Source: Nannochloris sp. 'desiccata' (lineage: Eukaryota > Chlorophyta > Trebouxiophyceae > Chlorellales > Chlorellaceae). Taken from it: a stretch of DNA of 64,000 nucleotides. How positions within the stretch are numbered: position 1 is the first letter of the stretch; every line of letters begins with the position of its first letter. The DNA is taken from positions 1,674,001 to 1,738,000 of the forward strand of contig JAGTXX020000011.1 of assembly GCA_019044685.2 (NCBI GenBank), read 5' to 3'. The position numbers and the translations under genes were made by a program. The notes beneath the pieces were generated by a model. It was not told the DNA's origin, made no database searches, and saw only the letters and a list, made by a program, of their open reading frames with translations. Positions 1 to 11,496 of this stretch are shown one piece after another.

Positions 1-460
1 ATTTTGCATGGAAACTTGGTATGATGGCGCACTTACTGTTCATAACATCATCTTGTTGGTTATGCTATTCTGCATTATCAGTGATCGCCTATACTAACTA
101 TGAAAGGCGGCCTTGTTTGGCAATCGGCATGCAAGCTTAGATAAATTCAAAAAGCTTTGTAATCTTAAATACTTTTGCCATTCTGATGTCGATCTTTATT
201 TACAAAGTGTGTTGATGTTACTCAAAGCTGGTGGTTATGCAGCAAAACTTATCTGGAGAGATTGAAAAAGAGGAAGAAGGCCAAAGAGGTCGGCAAGAGA
301 GGTCAAAGCTGTGAAATAAACGCCGATGAACACACCTATCAATTCATATTATCCTTAAAAAGTTATTTTTGTTGCGCTCATGCGTGTGCTCTAGTGCCCA
401 TTGCAAAGATCAGTTGTTTTGATCAAAATCATTCACACGTTATAGTAAAATCTTGCAGCC
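1..460. other. Left edge, upstream region of the TML gene
   Basis: No gene is assigned here. The stretch is the 5' region of the TML gene that starts at 461. A short reading frame at 237-314 preceded by a CAG could be the last exon of a gene lying left of the window, but nothing in it is recognisable. Confidence 0.5.
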
Positions 461-2362
461 ATGCTTGGAACACAGTTAGCAATAGTGCTACGTGCCAAGG
501 GGGGCAACTTTATGATCCAAACGTAAGTGCTACATCGGCAGGCCAATTTTTAATTGTTTAATCATGTGATTTGCAGTATTTTTGTGATATTCGCTCATTC
601 CTCTTTCTTCTCTTTAAATCTACACAGCAATGGCATCTCTGGAAAAGCAGTTCAAGAGGCATCAGCAGAAGCTCTGACATTGTTAAGTCGGCAGACAGCT
701 GAAGGATCAAATTCCCAAATCTCGCTCGAAATATCTGGCGACGCTGCACCAAACCTTGCCCTTGGCCAAATCGCCGTCCTTCAAGGCCGGTACCTCGTCA
801 CATACAGAATGATCCACTCCATCCTTGTTATGCTTATTAGTGAACCTACAGCCAACGCATTTGTATGTCTACGCCTTTTAGATGCAAGTGGCAAAATTTT
901 AGTAGGAGCGTGCAAGGGAGTTGATGTTACACCGGAGCGACTTTCTAAAAAATACGCGGATGTTCATTCGTGTCTAGATGGTCTTGTATCAGGGGGTCTT
1001 ATGGCGCTTCCACCAGCGTTTACGCACGCTTCAGCGACGGACGGGAAGCTTCTTGCTGTGCCGTTATCAACTGCCGACGCAGCCAGGAGACTAAAGAGAG
1101 CTCAAGGGGCTCTTGGCGGGAAAGTTTTTACAGCAGAAAAAGCTGGAGAACCGAGCGAGAATGAACCTACACCGCTGCCAATGCCGGAGACGCCGTCAAA
1201 GAAGGATGGAAAGCAGTTTACAGTTGATGGAGGGGACCCTCTTCGGGGAGTTGAATTCCATATTCCTGCTGATGCTCTCCCCCCGCCACCAGCACGAGCC
1301 ATGGGAGCGAAACGTAGACCTCCTTCTCCACCACGTGAAGCACCATTTGTTCCACCCGCAGCCTTCAAGGGAGCCATGGAAGAAGAGGCCAAGGGTCCAG
1401 AAGAGGCGGAAGGCTTTGGAGCGTTTGGCGAGGTGGAGGTCATGGAGGCGGAAAAACAAGAAGAGGCTGAGAAAACGAAATCTGGAGAATGGGAAGCTGA
1501 GTTTGCAGCTGAAGCTGGACCTGCAGGTCCCTCTATTAGTATTAAAGATCTACAAGAATCGTTGCAACTAGTTGAAATATACCGTGGTCAAGTGGTTGCC
1601 GGTCTGCTTCACCGGGCTACCATTGACGGTGCAGTACGTCGACGACTGGCTCCATTTGGATTAGAAACAGCTAAATTTAGACTGCTTCCATCGTCTACTC
1701 TAGTAACGAATGCGTGTTTACAAGTAGCCACGAGGAATACGGCTCATGCGAGTGAAGTTGATGATAATTTTGGATTTACAGCGAGATTGACAGGTGCTCC
1801 GATGGATTGTTCATATATTAAATATGCATTACCATCTGTAGCATGTTTACCGCCATTACAAATCGACCTTGCGGTAGCACCACCTTCAGGCACAGGTGCC
1901 CCACCGGCTTCTCTCGGTTGGGAAGGGCTGATTGTTTTGCGTTATGTCTCGAATCCTGAGCTTCCTGGTCCATTATTAGATGTCATTGTAGAAGTAGATT
2001 TAGCTCCTGAGCTCGCTGTGTTAGTAAAAACCTCCCCCTCAGCACAATGGAGTCCAGATGAGTGTCGATTAAAATGGAATTTAGGAAAGATTTCACCAGG
2101 TGAGTGTGGAATAGCAAGAGCGCTGGTAGGCGCAAAGCCTGGAACTGTGTCTGATCGTGCTGAAGTTGCATTGAAAGAAGAGACCAAAGCGCGGGTACTG
2201 TTTACTGGCTGGCCGGGGAAGTCATTGTCTGGGGCTGGTTTTGAGGTGGCGATGCCGGCGATGCATGAAGAAAAGAAAGAAGAGGGGGAGAAGGAGAATA
2301 AGAGTGATGAATATCATAAAGGGAAGGCTGTGTGGTTTGGTGAATTGCTCGTAAAGCCTTGA
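461..2362 (+). CDS. TML: TPLATE-complex muniscin-like protein (TML), mu-homology domain
   Basis: Two exons, 461-522 and 628-2362, split by a GTAAGT...ACACAG intron of 105 bases; about 598 residues. The spliced start reads MLGTQLAIVLRAKGG and joins in frame. The N-terminal third has a longin-like region containing VDVTPERLSKKYADV and a LDGLVSGG segment. Then comes an acidic, proline-rich linker with a GFGAFG motif, and a C-terminal muniscin mu-homology region with VLRYVSNPELPGPLLDV and WNLGKISPGE. This order is that of plant TML, the cargo-binding subunit of the TPLATE endocytic complex at the plasma membrane and cell plate. The family call is from remembered motif similarity to plant TML. The alternative is another muniscin/AP-mu-like protein. 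TGTAA follows the stop at 2480. Confidence 0.72.
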
Positions 2363-2542
2363 TTTCAATTATGTTTTATTGCCAGTGCATAGCCTATGTG
2401 TATATCATATGATATGCTGCGCAGGCCATGGTTTGCCGACGGCAAGGGACAGGTTAAGATCAATCGATTCACTTTTTTCTGTAATTTTATTTTGACTGAA
2501 TTATATATTGCATCAAAGTGGCATTAGTACAAGCTATTTAGG

Positions 2543-3221
2543 ATGGGAGGTTCACTTCGCAGACATAAAAGACATAATCCCAAAGTCAGAAAACGCAAGC
2601 ATAAAAAGCCTGCGACAAAGTCTTTACTTCCAAAAGAGGTGACGGCACAATTGCCAGACATCAAGAAAAAACTGGGCATTGAGTAAGACTTTCTCATGTT
2701 TGAATGCATATAAAATCGCCCCATCGCATGCCAGATTCTTAAACTCTCGTGTTTTCTCCTCTATTTTACAACCATGCGTGATCATTGAATCAATACATAT
2801 TCTTTGCAGCCCAGCGTGGAATCAAGCAGGAAATATTGAGAGTAATTATGAACACCTAGGATTTGCCGCCGATGTCAACGCAGGCACTGGCCGAAACCGT
2901 CGCTCTGATATTCTAGCAAACAAGGTACCTCAAATTCCTGATGACCAATTAGACGCATCTTTAGACGAAGATCTTAAAGTTGCTATGGCACAGCAACGTA
3001 ACTCAGGCAAAGCCCCACCAAAACGACCAACGCCCCGTCAACGCCAACTAATTGAAAGGTTGCTTGCCGCTCATGGGAGCAATGTAGCAGCAATGGTCAG
3101 AGATAGGAAATTAAATGCCATGCAGCACAGTGAAGGAGTATTACAGTCTCTGATTGAAAGCTGTGATTATTGGAGAGGAAACACTGGCGTTGACTTTAGA
3201 GCGCCAATAAAATCAATCTAG
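2543..3221 (+). CDS. NOP16: Nucleolar protein 16 (60S ribosome biogenesis)
   Basis: Exons 2543-2682 and 2810-3221, intron GTAAGA...TTTGCAG of 127 bases; 183 residues. The start is MGGSLRRHKRHNPKVRKRK, the basic N-terminus typical of NOP16. It is followed after the splice by a W-N-x5-NYEHLGFAADVN segment and GRNRR, matching the conserved WD...NYxxLGLxxDxNxxxGR core of the family. The C-terminal part carries PTPRQRQLIERLLAAHG and ends in a basic/aromatic segment (YWRGNTGVDFRAP). Known role: nucleolar assembly factor of the large ribosomal subunit. The gene lies tail-to-tail with DAHP synthase (194 bases between stop codons). Confidence 0.85.
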
Positions 3222-3414
3222 TTAATTATTACTTGTGACAAGTGATTTGTATTCTTTGTACATGTGTTAAAACATATCAATGTTTCTACAACATTTAAAC
3301 AGGGACGGAGCACTAAAACGACTAACGGCCAATTTAATAATTCAAATCAACAATATTTTCTTACCACCAACAAACTGAACAAACTATAACTTAGAAAGAA
3401 AATGAATGATTGGC

Positions 3415-5185
3415 TTAGTACAAGAGCACCCCACGAGGATTTTTGAGATTTGCCTGTGTTTCTCTCTCAATCCTTTCTTTCCTTTGCCTTAACCTCGATG
3501 CCACATAAAAGGACATCTCCAACGCCTGCTCAGCATTCATTCTAGGGTCACAGTGAGTATGATAACGTGAATTTAAATCCGTTTCGCCAACCGCAGACCC
3601 CCCACCAATACACTCGGTCACGTTATCTCCAGTCATTTCAAGATGAATTCCACCAGGAACAGTGCCCATCTGTTCATGTACATCAAAGAATGCTTCAACT
3701 TCAGCACGGATGTTATCGTACCTTCTCGTCTTGTAACCATTAACGTCTTCAGTGTTGCCGTGCATGGGGTCACAAACCCAGCATACAGTCTGTCCAGCAG
3801 CCTCTACAGCTTCAAGCAACACAGGGAACTTTTCCCGAAGTTTGACTGCACCCATACGGACAATCACAGCCAGCCTTCCAGGGGTGTTTTCAGGATTCAA
3901 GGTGCTGATCAAAGCTACGAGCTCCGAAGGATCCATCTTGTCTGACACTTTAACTCCAATTGGATTACCAATACCTCGCATATATTCAACATGTGCGTTA
4001 TCAAGCTGTCGTGTACGTTCTCCACACCATAAGAAATGACCAGAGCAGCCATACCATAACCCAGAGGTAGAGTCCTCGCGGGTTAACGCTTGCTCATAGT
4101 CCATTAATAAGCACTCGTGTGAAACATAAAATTCAGTTTCCTTCATGACATTAGAGTGCATATCCAATCCGCAGGCGCTCATAAAGTTAATGGCTTCATC
4201 GACACGTTTTGCCAATTCAACATAGGCTTTTCCTTCGTCAGACTGAGCCATAAAATCCAGGTTCCATTGGGTGACCCGATCGAGGCCGGCATACCCACCA
4301 GTGGAAAAGCCACGAATCAAGTTGAGAGTCGCAGCAGATTGGTTATAGGCCTTGACAAGACGCCAAGGGTCAGGAATACGTGCTTCAGGCGTGAACTCTG
4401 GGGCGTTGATGATGTCACCACGATAAGAAGGGAGCGAGACCTCACCTTTCTTTTCAAGATCAGAGGAGCGGGGTTTAGCAAACTGCCCTGCAAGACGGCC
4501 AAGCTTGACAACTGGAACACCACCTCCGAACATGACTACGATGGACATTTGGAGGATAAGGCGGAACAAATCACGAATGCGATTGGCGTTGAATTGAGAG
4601 AAAGCTTCAGCGCAATCCCCGCCTTGAACGATGAAAGCTTCACCCGCAGCGGCAGCAGCTAGGCGTTCTTGTAAATTGCGGCATTCACCGGCAAACACCA
4701 AAGGAGGGAAGCCGGCAATCTCCGCAACAGCTTTTTCCAGCTCAGCCTGTAAGAGAAGCAATAGAAAGGGATGGGATGATTTGTATGAGAGATGCAAGTT
4801 TGCAAGTTGGATATCGATGGCGGCCACCCAGCCGCAGTCAACTTGAACTTAGATAATAGTTATTTGAATTAACGTTTCTACACTGCGGGGATGCAAGGAG
4901 AAGAGGTGGTAGTACCTTGTCTGGATAATTTGGCTGCTGTAATGCTGGGTAGTTTCTCCAGGAATCGTGAGACCACTTCTTCAAGTGATCAGAGTCTCTT
5001 AAGAAGGGTACAGATGTAGGGGGCTCAGCGATAGCTTTGACAACTCCAGCACGCTTAGGCATCCGAAGAACACCATGCTTGCTAGAGCTGGCCAAAACTG
5101 GCTTACCAGCCAGGGCGCTCTTTGCAGTTGCCAATTGGCAGTGGTGCATGTTTACAATAGAATTAACTGCGAAATAAAGCAGCAT
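3415..5185 (-). CDS. 3-deoxy-D-arabino-heptulosonate 7-phosphate synthase, class II, plastid
   Basis: Condenses phosphoenolpyruvate with erythrose 4-phosphate, the entry step of the shikimate pathway in the plastid. Exon 1 runs from 5149 or 5185 down to 4916; exon 2 from 4746 to 3415; intron of 169 bases. Exon 2 is strongly conserved: [12 protein letters not shown], the manganese-binding Cys segment, [59 protein letters not shown] and [13 protein letters not shown] are all present, so the catalytic and metal residues look intact. The N-terminus is a basic, Ser/Ala-rich transit peptide followed by [19 protein letters not shown]. Two in-frame ATGs occur (5185, MLLYFAV; 5149, MHHCQLA); the second gives the more typical transit peptide. 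Promoter shared with the divergent gene at 5372. Confidence 0.93.
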
Positions 5186-5371
5186 GCTCTTGGGTTTATA
5201 GATCTTCGGTATGTTCTTCCTGGGTAAGTGGGAAAACTCGAAGAGCGGGATAAATTCATCAAATGAAGCACATTGCGCTATCTACTATATTGAATGCAAT
5301 CTTTGATACCTGGTGCATCTTAGAATAAAGAGCAAAGGTCCCTAAAGGACCCTTTATGAAGTTTTTGTGCA
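5186..5371. promoter_or_regulatory. Divergent promoter, DAHP synthase / coiled-coil gene
   Basis: 186 bases separate the outermost start codons of two head-to-head genes, so both promoters and 5' leaders must fit here. No specific factor site is recognised. Confidence 0.5.
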
Positions 5372-6181
5372 ATGGGTGACGATCCAAGAAGTCTTCAACC
5401 TGTACCTCAGAAACAGCAGCTGGCAGACCTTCTCAAGGTAGTGTTTATTCAATATTGTACGATTTTACGTATGGAAAGAGCATCTATTCATCCCTACTTT
5501 CCTTCTTGATACAGGATTATCTAAACGATTACCGGCTTTTCACCGCTGCCCTCGAGGAACTGCAAGGCCAACTCTCGAAAATAGAAAGCGAGCTCTCTAA
5601 ATCAAAATCCAAACCCTCTAAGCTGATGAAAGTGGTTTCAGAAAAGGCCAACACATTGAAATTTAAGCAGTATATAGAAGGTTCTCTACCATCACCTCCA
5701 CAACCCAACTTGGCGGCAGGGATAGATGAGAATATTAGGCTGCTGAGCGTGCTGTGCTCTGAAATGAGTAAATTTGTAGACCGTATAGAAATTCTACAAG
5801 ATACTCTAAAACTGAAATTTAAACATTCTTCAGAAATGCAAAGCGAATTGCAGCAAGAAGAAGAAGAAGGAGGAAAGCATCATGGCAGCACCTGGGAGCA
5901 AGCAGCAAACGACGCTTTGCTGGCAGCAGTGACTGTCGATGCCCTAAAGCAAGACCTTGTTCTCATTGTGAGTTCTATGTTGCTTTTCCCACGCCTTCAA
6001 GGAAACACAAAGCTCAAAAAAATGTTCCTTATTTTCAATTTTTTCTTTGCAGAGAAAGGTGGCAGAGACCGTCTCTATTCTCACCCCAAGCGCAGAGTTA
6101 TCTTCATACGTTTTAATACTAAATGTTCACCCACATTTCTCGACAAGTCTACTAGAAGAACTCTTGAGCTGGAGGAGGTAA
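5372..6181 (+). CDS. Coiled-coil protein of unknown function
   Basis: Three exons, 5372-5437, 5515-5967 and 6053-6181, joined in frame by introns of 77 and 85 bases (GTAGTG...ATACAG and GTGAGT...TTGCAG); 215 residues. The N-terminal half (LFTAALEELQGQLSKIESEL, then SKSKSKPSKLMKVV) is predicted coiled coil. A Pro-rich hinge (SLPSPPQPN) is followed by a second helical block and an EEEE stretch. The third exon encodes KVAETVSILTPSAELSSYVL and ends SLLEELLSWRR. I do not recognise the family; a cytoskeletal or kinetochore/augmin-type small subunit is conceivable but not supported by any motif. The third exon could be missed because the frame also reads into the second intron. Confidence 0.7.
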
Positions 6182-6692
6182 AGCAGCACATAAAGTTTTC
6201 TTCGAAAGTGGGTACTTACTAAGTATATATAAGTTATATAAATAAATAAATCTTCAGAGCCAAACCCTGGGTTTAACCCACAAACAATGGCATGGCCATG
6301 CCGAGCGTTCTTAAAGTATAATATAGAACGTGTAACTATCACTTTTATTACTCAAAATAAGATTACAAGTATCAATAGTACGATACATGGAGAGAGAAAA
6401 TAAATCTCTTCTGCAACCGCTGCTGCCAAAGGTTACAGCCATGAAGGTGGTCTGAGAGCAGGCATCGTTCGATTTCCAAGGTCCGCTGTGCTCCTCTGAG
6501 TATCAAATGGATTTAAGACACACTTAAGGGTGTTTCCCACTGTCAAACAGCCATTCTGCAACGCTTGTTTGGCGCCATTTTTTTCTGCACGTGGGTTTTC
6601 TTTCTCGAGTTGGGTTTGAGGAAACGCAATCTTTTTGGTCCACAGCCTCCGCGTAATATATATTTAAATTATTAGAGTAATATTAGTAGAGT
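6182..6692. promoter_or_regulatory. Intergenic, upstream of ZIP4
   Basis: About 510 bases without a supported gene: 3' UTR of the coiled-coil gene followed by the promoter of the meiotic gene. No repeats or structured element seen. Confidence 0.45.
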
Positions 6693-9600
6693 ATGCGGAA
6701 TATCCCAGACGCTGGTATGCTTGCCGAGGGCCTTAGTGGAGTCGCTTTACGTCAGCTTGGGAGCCTCCTCTCGGAGGCTCAAATTGCCTATGCACCCGCT
6801 GCCCTGCTATCTGCACCCACCGCAAGCTTATCACCGCTTTTGATGCATCTTGAAAAAGTCGTGGAAGACGTGCTGCAGGCTGCGGTGTGCGGAGGTAGCC
6901 GAGAAATAAGTTCGCAGGCAACAAAAATAAAAAGCTTAACTTTTGCTCTTGCGTCTTCTGTGGGGCACGCAAGGCTTGAAAATCAAGATGAAGATGTTCT
7001 ATGGCAGCTATCAAGTAAACTATTTGTAAGCGGGATTCCTTGTGTTTTCGTTTTCTAAAAAAATAACGTAAAAATCTCCCATGCATTTCTCAGCTCAGCC
7101 CTGCCTTCCTCTCTTCTCAGCCTTCTTCTAAAACCTTTCCCCCTTTTTTTGCTTTGTGCAGAACGCGAGTCTAGCTCTCTACCAGTCTTCTGAAGATGAG
7201 AAACCCACGGCAGATCTTCTGCACTCCCTGGGCAGCGATATTTTCCAAGTTATTAATAACGACAATGCAGCTCAGCACGTTAGTCAATATATTGAGTTTC
7301 TCTGCAAAATGGGGAGAGAATGGGATCGCCTAGGCAACCACACCCGCTCTTCTTGGTGCATAAGCCACGCTGTAGGGTATGCAAAGCGTCTAGAAGCTCT
7401 CATGTGTGCACAAGAGCTGCCAGCTACTGTTCGAGAACAGTGTATTTTGCAACTTTTTGATCTTTATTTACAAGCTGCCAGAGAGTCTAGCAAATCTATG
7501 CAGCAATCTTTAGCTAATAATATGCTTGCGAAAGCTCTAAAGCTGAGTAAACAAGAGGTTGTGCTGCCTTCAACCAAAGCAGCAATGTTTCTTGGCCTGG
7601 CAGGGCTGCAGGTAGAGCAAGCGCGATCGATGCCTAAATTTGAAGGCAATGCTGCAGCTCTGGTCCTTTTTGCAGCAGCTGAAAAGCACGTATCTGACGC
7701 TTTATCAGCTCTGGAAGAATGTGAAGCTACTAGTAATACAACATCTGACCAACATCAGCATCTTAAGACCAAGGCTGAGCAGATGCACGTGCAGGTCCTC
7801 GTAGCAACAGCAAAAGCACACCTTGCTGCAGGAGACGCTCTGGTAGCTTTGAGAAAATTAGATGGCTTGAAAAATTCTTCGTCATTTTCTTCTTCAGACA
7901 TCTGGTTTTGTACTGTAGGCTGCCTTTTAGTAGAGAACTACCTAGCTCTAGAGGATGTCCCACCAGCAGCACATATTCTTTGTGAGAGTGCCAGTGCTGC
8001 TTTAACTAATATTCCTCCTCACCCTCACTGTCACTCTGAGATGTTTAAAACTTGGATGAAAAGCTTTCAAGCTATGCTAGATGCCATTCCTACTACATTT
8101 AATTCTGTTTCTGAGTTTGTCGTCGCTACTGCTGTGGCTGATGCAGCGCTTGCGGCTATTCATTCTGCTGCGGGCGCAAAACAGTGGAGTCATGTCGAAG
8201 CCTTGTTAAAGTGTTTGCTTGGAAGTGAAGGGAAAGAAAATATTGGATTAAAAGTACTGGCAACGGATGATGTTGTTGCCATTATTTTAGCAGTAAGTTA
8301 TTCATTTCACTCTTGTTTTGTTTACAGTTGTTCAACATTTTGAAAAATAACCCGCGCTCTCTTTGTTTCTTTCTTTCTTTCTTTTTACAGGACAACAAGC
8401 TGCAATCTACGTGCTACTCTATGCTCCGCACTCTTGCATCTCGGCATTTTGTAGACTGCGATTTTGAAAACTGCGCTTCTCTTCTTACAGCTGCCCTGCA
8501 ATATGCACCTCAAAATTGCAAAGCCAAAACTGCAGACCTCCTTTCGGCCACCCACGTCAGATTAAATAACCACCAAAAGGCACTAGAGTATTTGGAAATT
8601 GCTTTTAAACATGAAGGAGGACATTTTTCGTCGTTAGGTGCTTTGGTGGAGATGTCTGCTGCTTTCTTTACTTCGAATATTGCCCTAGGCCAGAAAGCTT
8701 TGCACCACCTCAAAGTATCTCCTGATTTTCATATAGAAACCGCTCGAGCTGCTGCTCAAGTAGCCAAAATTTCTTCATTTGAACCTGGCAGCGAAGCTCA
8801 AGTTACTGCAATGTCAGTAAACTTACTCATTCCCCAGGGTAATGAACCTAGTACTGTGGCACCAGGTCAAGAATGTGCCCTTCTTTCTTCCTGGATACAC
8901 GCTTTGCTGCGCCATGTCTTGGATTTAAAAAATAAAATGAAAGAAAGCAACGACAAGAGCAGCATCAACGAAAATGCACAGCAACCTTTGTTAATTGAAG
9001 CAACAGATTCTTTAGTCCTTGCTTTGAAACTATCTACAAAGCGACTTAAAGCTATTGGCGTGGAAAATTTTATTGGTGGCAAGATTAGCGGCGCCAGCAG
9101 TCGTGATGAAGGCGATGGTGGTCATGGTATGACTAAATTAGTTAATCTGGCTCAGCAAGGGTACAGAGCGTGTGTAGAAGCTTTAGAACTTGGTTTATAC
9201 GATCAATGCGTCACTATGTCTTCTTCTACATGTGTCCTATTAGAGGATCTCGTCCCGTACAAGGGTGATGAAATACACGCCTTGCAATCAAATGTGCTCT
9301 TACTTGCTGCACAGTCCCTACTCTCTGCTTTTCGTGGCTCTCTTCCCACCAGCACTGGTGTTCGTACGAAAGATTCTTCTCGGTTACATTTAGCTATCAA
9401 GCTGCTCAAAAAAGCTGCAGATAAGGCAGCGAATGCTGGACAATATAGTCACCAAGTTCTCCACCCCGCTGTTTTTATTATTATGCTTTTGACAGTCGCT
9501 GCCCTCCAGGGCAACCAAGCTGACATGGTGGACTATTTACAAGCATTAACTGAAGTTTCTACCTGCACTTTAACAGATTTACAAATAATTACAGTGATAC

Positions 9601-11012
9601 ACGCCGTGTCAGCAGCCCCTTCAAGAGTCAAATCAGCTGCATGCACCGCTTTGTTGCACACCAACTCCACAGCTGGCGCCCTTTCTACGGGAGTGCTGGG
9701 AGAGCTTCTGACCCTTGCACAAGGCAGTAAACAGAAGTTAGAAGTTATTCAACAAGCTCTGGAGTTAGATACGAACCTTCATACCCTTAATGGTGTTCCC
9801 ACTGGTGAGCCGGGCAGTGCTACGAGCCAACAGCAGCTTCTTCAACAGCAGCAGCAGAGGTGGCTGGCAGCAGAATGTTATAATACAGGCGTTCTTTATT
9901 CTCAATCAAATCCACGCAATGCAATTCCTTTTTTTGAAGTCGCGTGTGACTTGGATTTTCGTTTAAAGCAGGTTTGTATCGCCGCATTGGAGAAAATGAG
10001 AACTGCACCATCAAAGCAGCCACCGTCACTGCCCCTGCTTGCCGAGCGACCAAAGAAGAAGGAGAAGAAGAAACCAGCAAGTCAGATAGTTTCGCAGCCT
10101 ATTGCTCGGGGCGATGGCCTTAATGGCCGTGCATGTTCTTATTCACCTTTACCTACTGTGGGTAAAAGAGGGTCTGCGGAAAAGGAGAATGGTGTAGAGC
10201 CGCCTGTGGGGAAAAAAGAGGCTGAGAAAATTTTGAAACCGTCGCCGCCGCCGCCGTCGCTGTCGCCTCCTGGTCGAACTAGGGAAGATCTGGAGCCCGA
10301 GTTATCTACTGCTTCATTGATAAAAGTACCGCCCAAAGGACCTGAGAGTGCGTTGAAAGGGAGACAGAAGCACACGCAAATGGCGGAGCAGCTGGTCAGA
10401 GCAGAGTCGACGGCTGTGGCACCTCTGTCAGTACCTGATGGCAGTGCTTTCCCTTCTCTGTCTTCTCCTCTTCCCACAAAGTCTATACTGCCTCTTCATT
10501 CCGGGGTAATAGTACCTTCCAAAGACATACGTGTTACCTCTCCTCTTCCTCCCCCTTTGTTACCAGAGCTCAAGAAAGAAGCTGACTCTCTCGTGGTGCC
10601 GTTTGCTAGAAATAATGATGATGATGATGAGGAAGAACAGGTTCTTCCTAAGCGGCAGAAAAGGGAAGCACCTCCTGCTGCTGCCACTGCTGTACCGCTA
10701 CCTGTAGCACCTCCTCCTTCTCGTCCTCTCTCTAAGGTTATAGCCCCAAAACAAATTTTACATCAACGAAAGCAAGCTCCTGGGTGGCTTTCTTCCATGC
10801 TCTCTGCTCAAGGGAAGGCCTCCGGGGGTGCCAGTGCGGGTAACGGTGGTGGTGGTGGTGGTGCATCTGCAAAACGCAAAGCAGGCTCATTTATTCCCCC
10901 GAGGCCTACTGCAACCGCTGCTTCTCCTGATCCCCCTTTTGTGTCCGCCCCTGTGATGGTGCGAGATACAGCTGATGCTTTGAGCCTTGACAGTGGAGGT
11001 GATCTGTTTTGA
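6693..11012 (+). CDS. ZIP4: SPO22/ZIP4-like meiotic TPR protein with long disordered tail
   Basis: Exons 6693-7025, 7162-8292 and 8391-11012, all joined in phase 0 (introns GTAAGC...TGTGCAG and GTAAGT...TTTACAG, the last with a CTTT-repeat tract); 1361 residues. Three landmarks align with plant ZIP4: LWQLSSKLFNASLAL near the N-terminus; a TPR block with DFENCASLLTAALQYAP and NNHQKALEYLEIAFKHE; and a late TPR beginning WLAAECYNTGVLYSQ. ZIP4/SPO22 is a component of the ZMM group that promotes class I crossovers at meiosis. From about residue 1030 a further 330 residues are low-complexity: Pro-rich, with an acidic DDDDEEE run, basic KRQKRE and a poly-Gly stretch before KRKAGSFIPPRP, plausibly nuclear localisation signals. 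That tail is not in plant ZIP4 as I know it. Confidence 0.72.
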
Positions 11013-11496
11013 AAATCCCCGTCATCTAATCTTGAAAAATAAGTATGTATGTATCTTGATGAATCATCTCAACGTATAGCCCGCTTTGTTTCGAAATATT
11101 AAATGTTAACAAGATAAGGAAAACATCATTCATCATCATTCTTGTGTATTCTTCTTTTACCAACACAAGAGCATTATGTATGCTGTCCTTATTGGAAAAA
11201 ACAAAGTGCAGATATAAAAATTAAAAAAGAAAGGAAGACGCTTTTGCTGCGTTATCGAATGCAGAGGGGAGGGAAAGTTAAGGGAGAAAATTCGTTCGAA
11301 AATAGACTTTGTGCATAAAATACCAAACAATAGCCAGAAAATAAAAAGGACGAGAAATATGGCAACACCGTTTGGTGCTACAAAAAAATCATTAGGGCGA
11401 GAGATTAAATTTAAATTCAAAATAAAACAGAGATTAAATTTTAATTGGCTGATCTTCTCAAAAAATACCTATAGTAGAGTGGTTGTTGCATACCGT
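11013..11496. other. Convergent 3' UTR region, ZIP4 / starch synthase
   Basis: About 480 bases between two convergent stop codons. AT-rich, with A-rich runs around 11,190-11,450. No gene or repeat supported. Confidence 0.5.

Noticed and set aside
237..314. Short frame QNLSGEIEKEEEGQ... after a CAG as last exon of an upstream gene
   Set aside because: Too short, no recognisable sequence, and the rest of such a gene lies outside the window.
1113..1571. Lys/Arg-rich overlapping frame inside TML
   Set aside because: Shadow of the TML linker in another frame; the TML frame is continuous and conserved.
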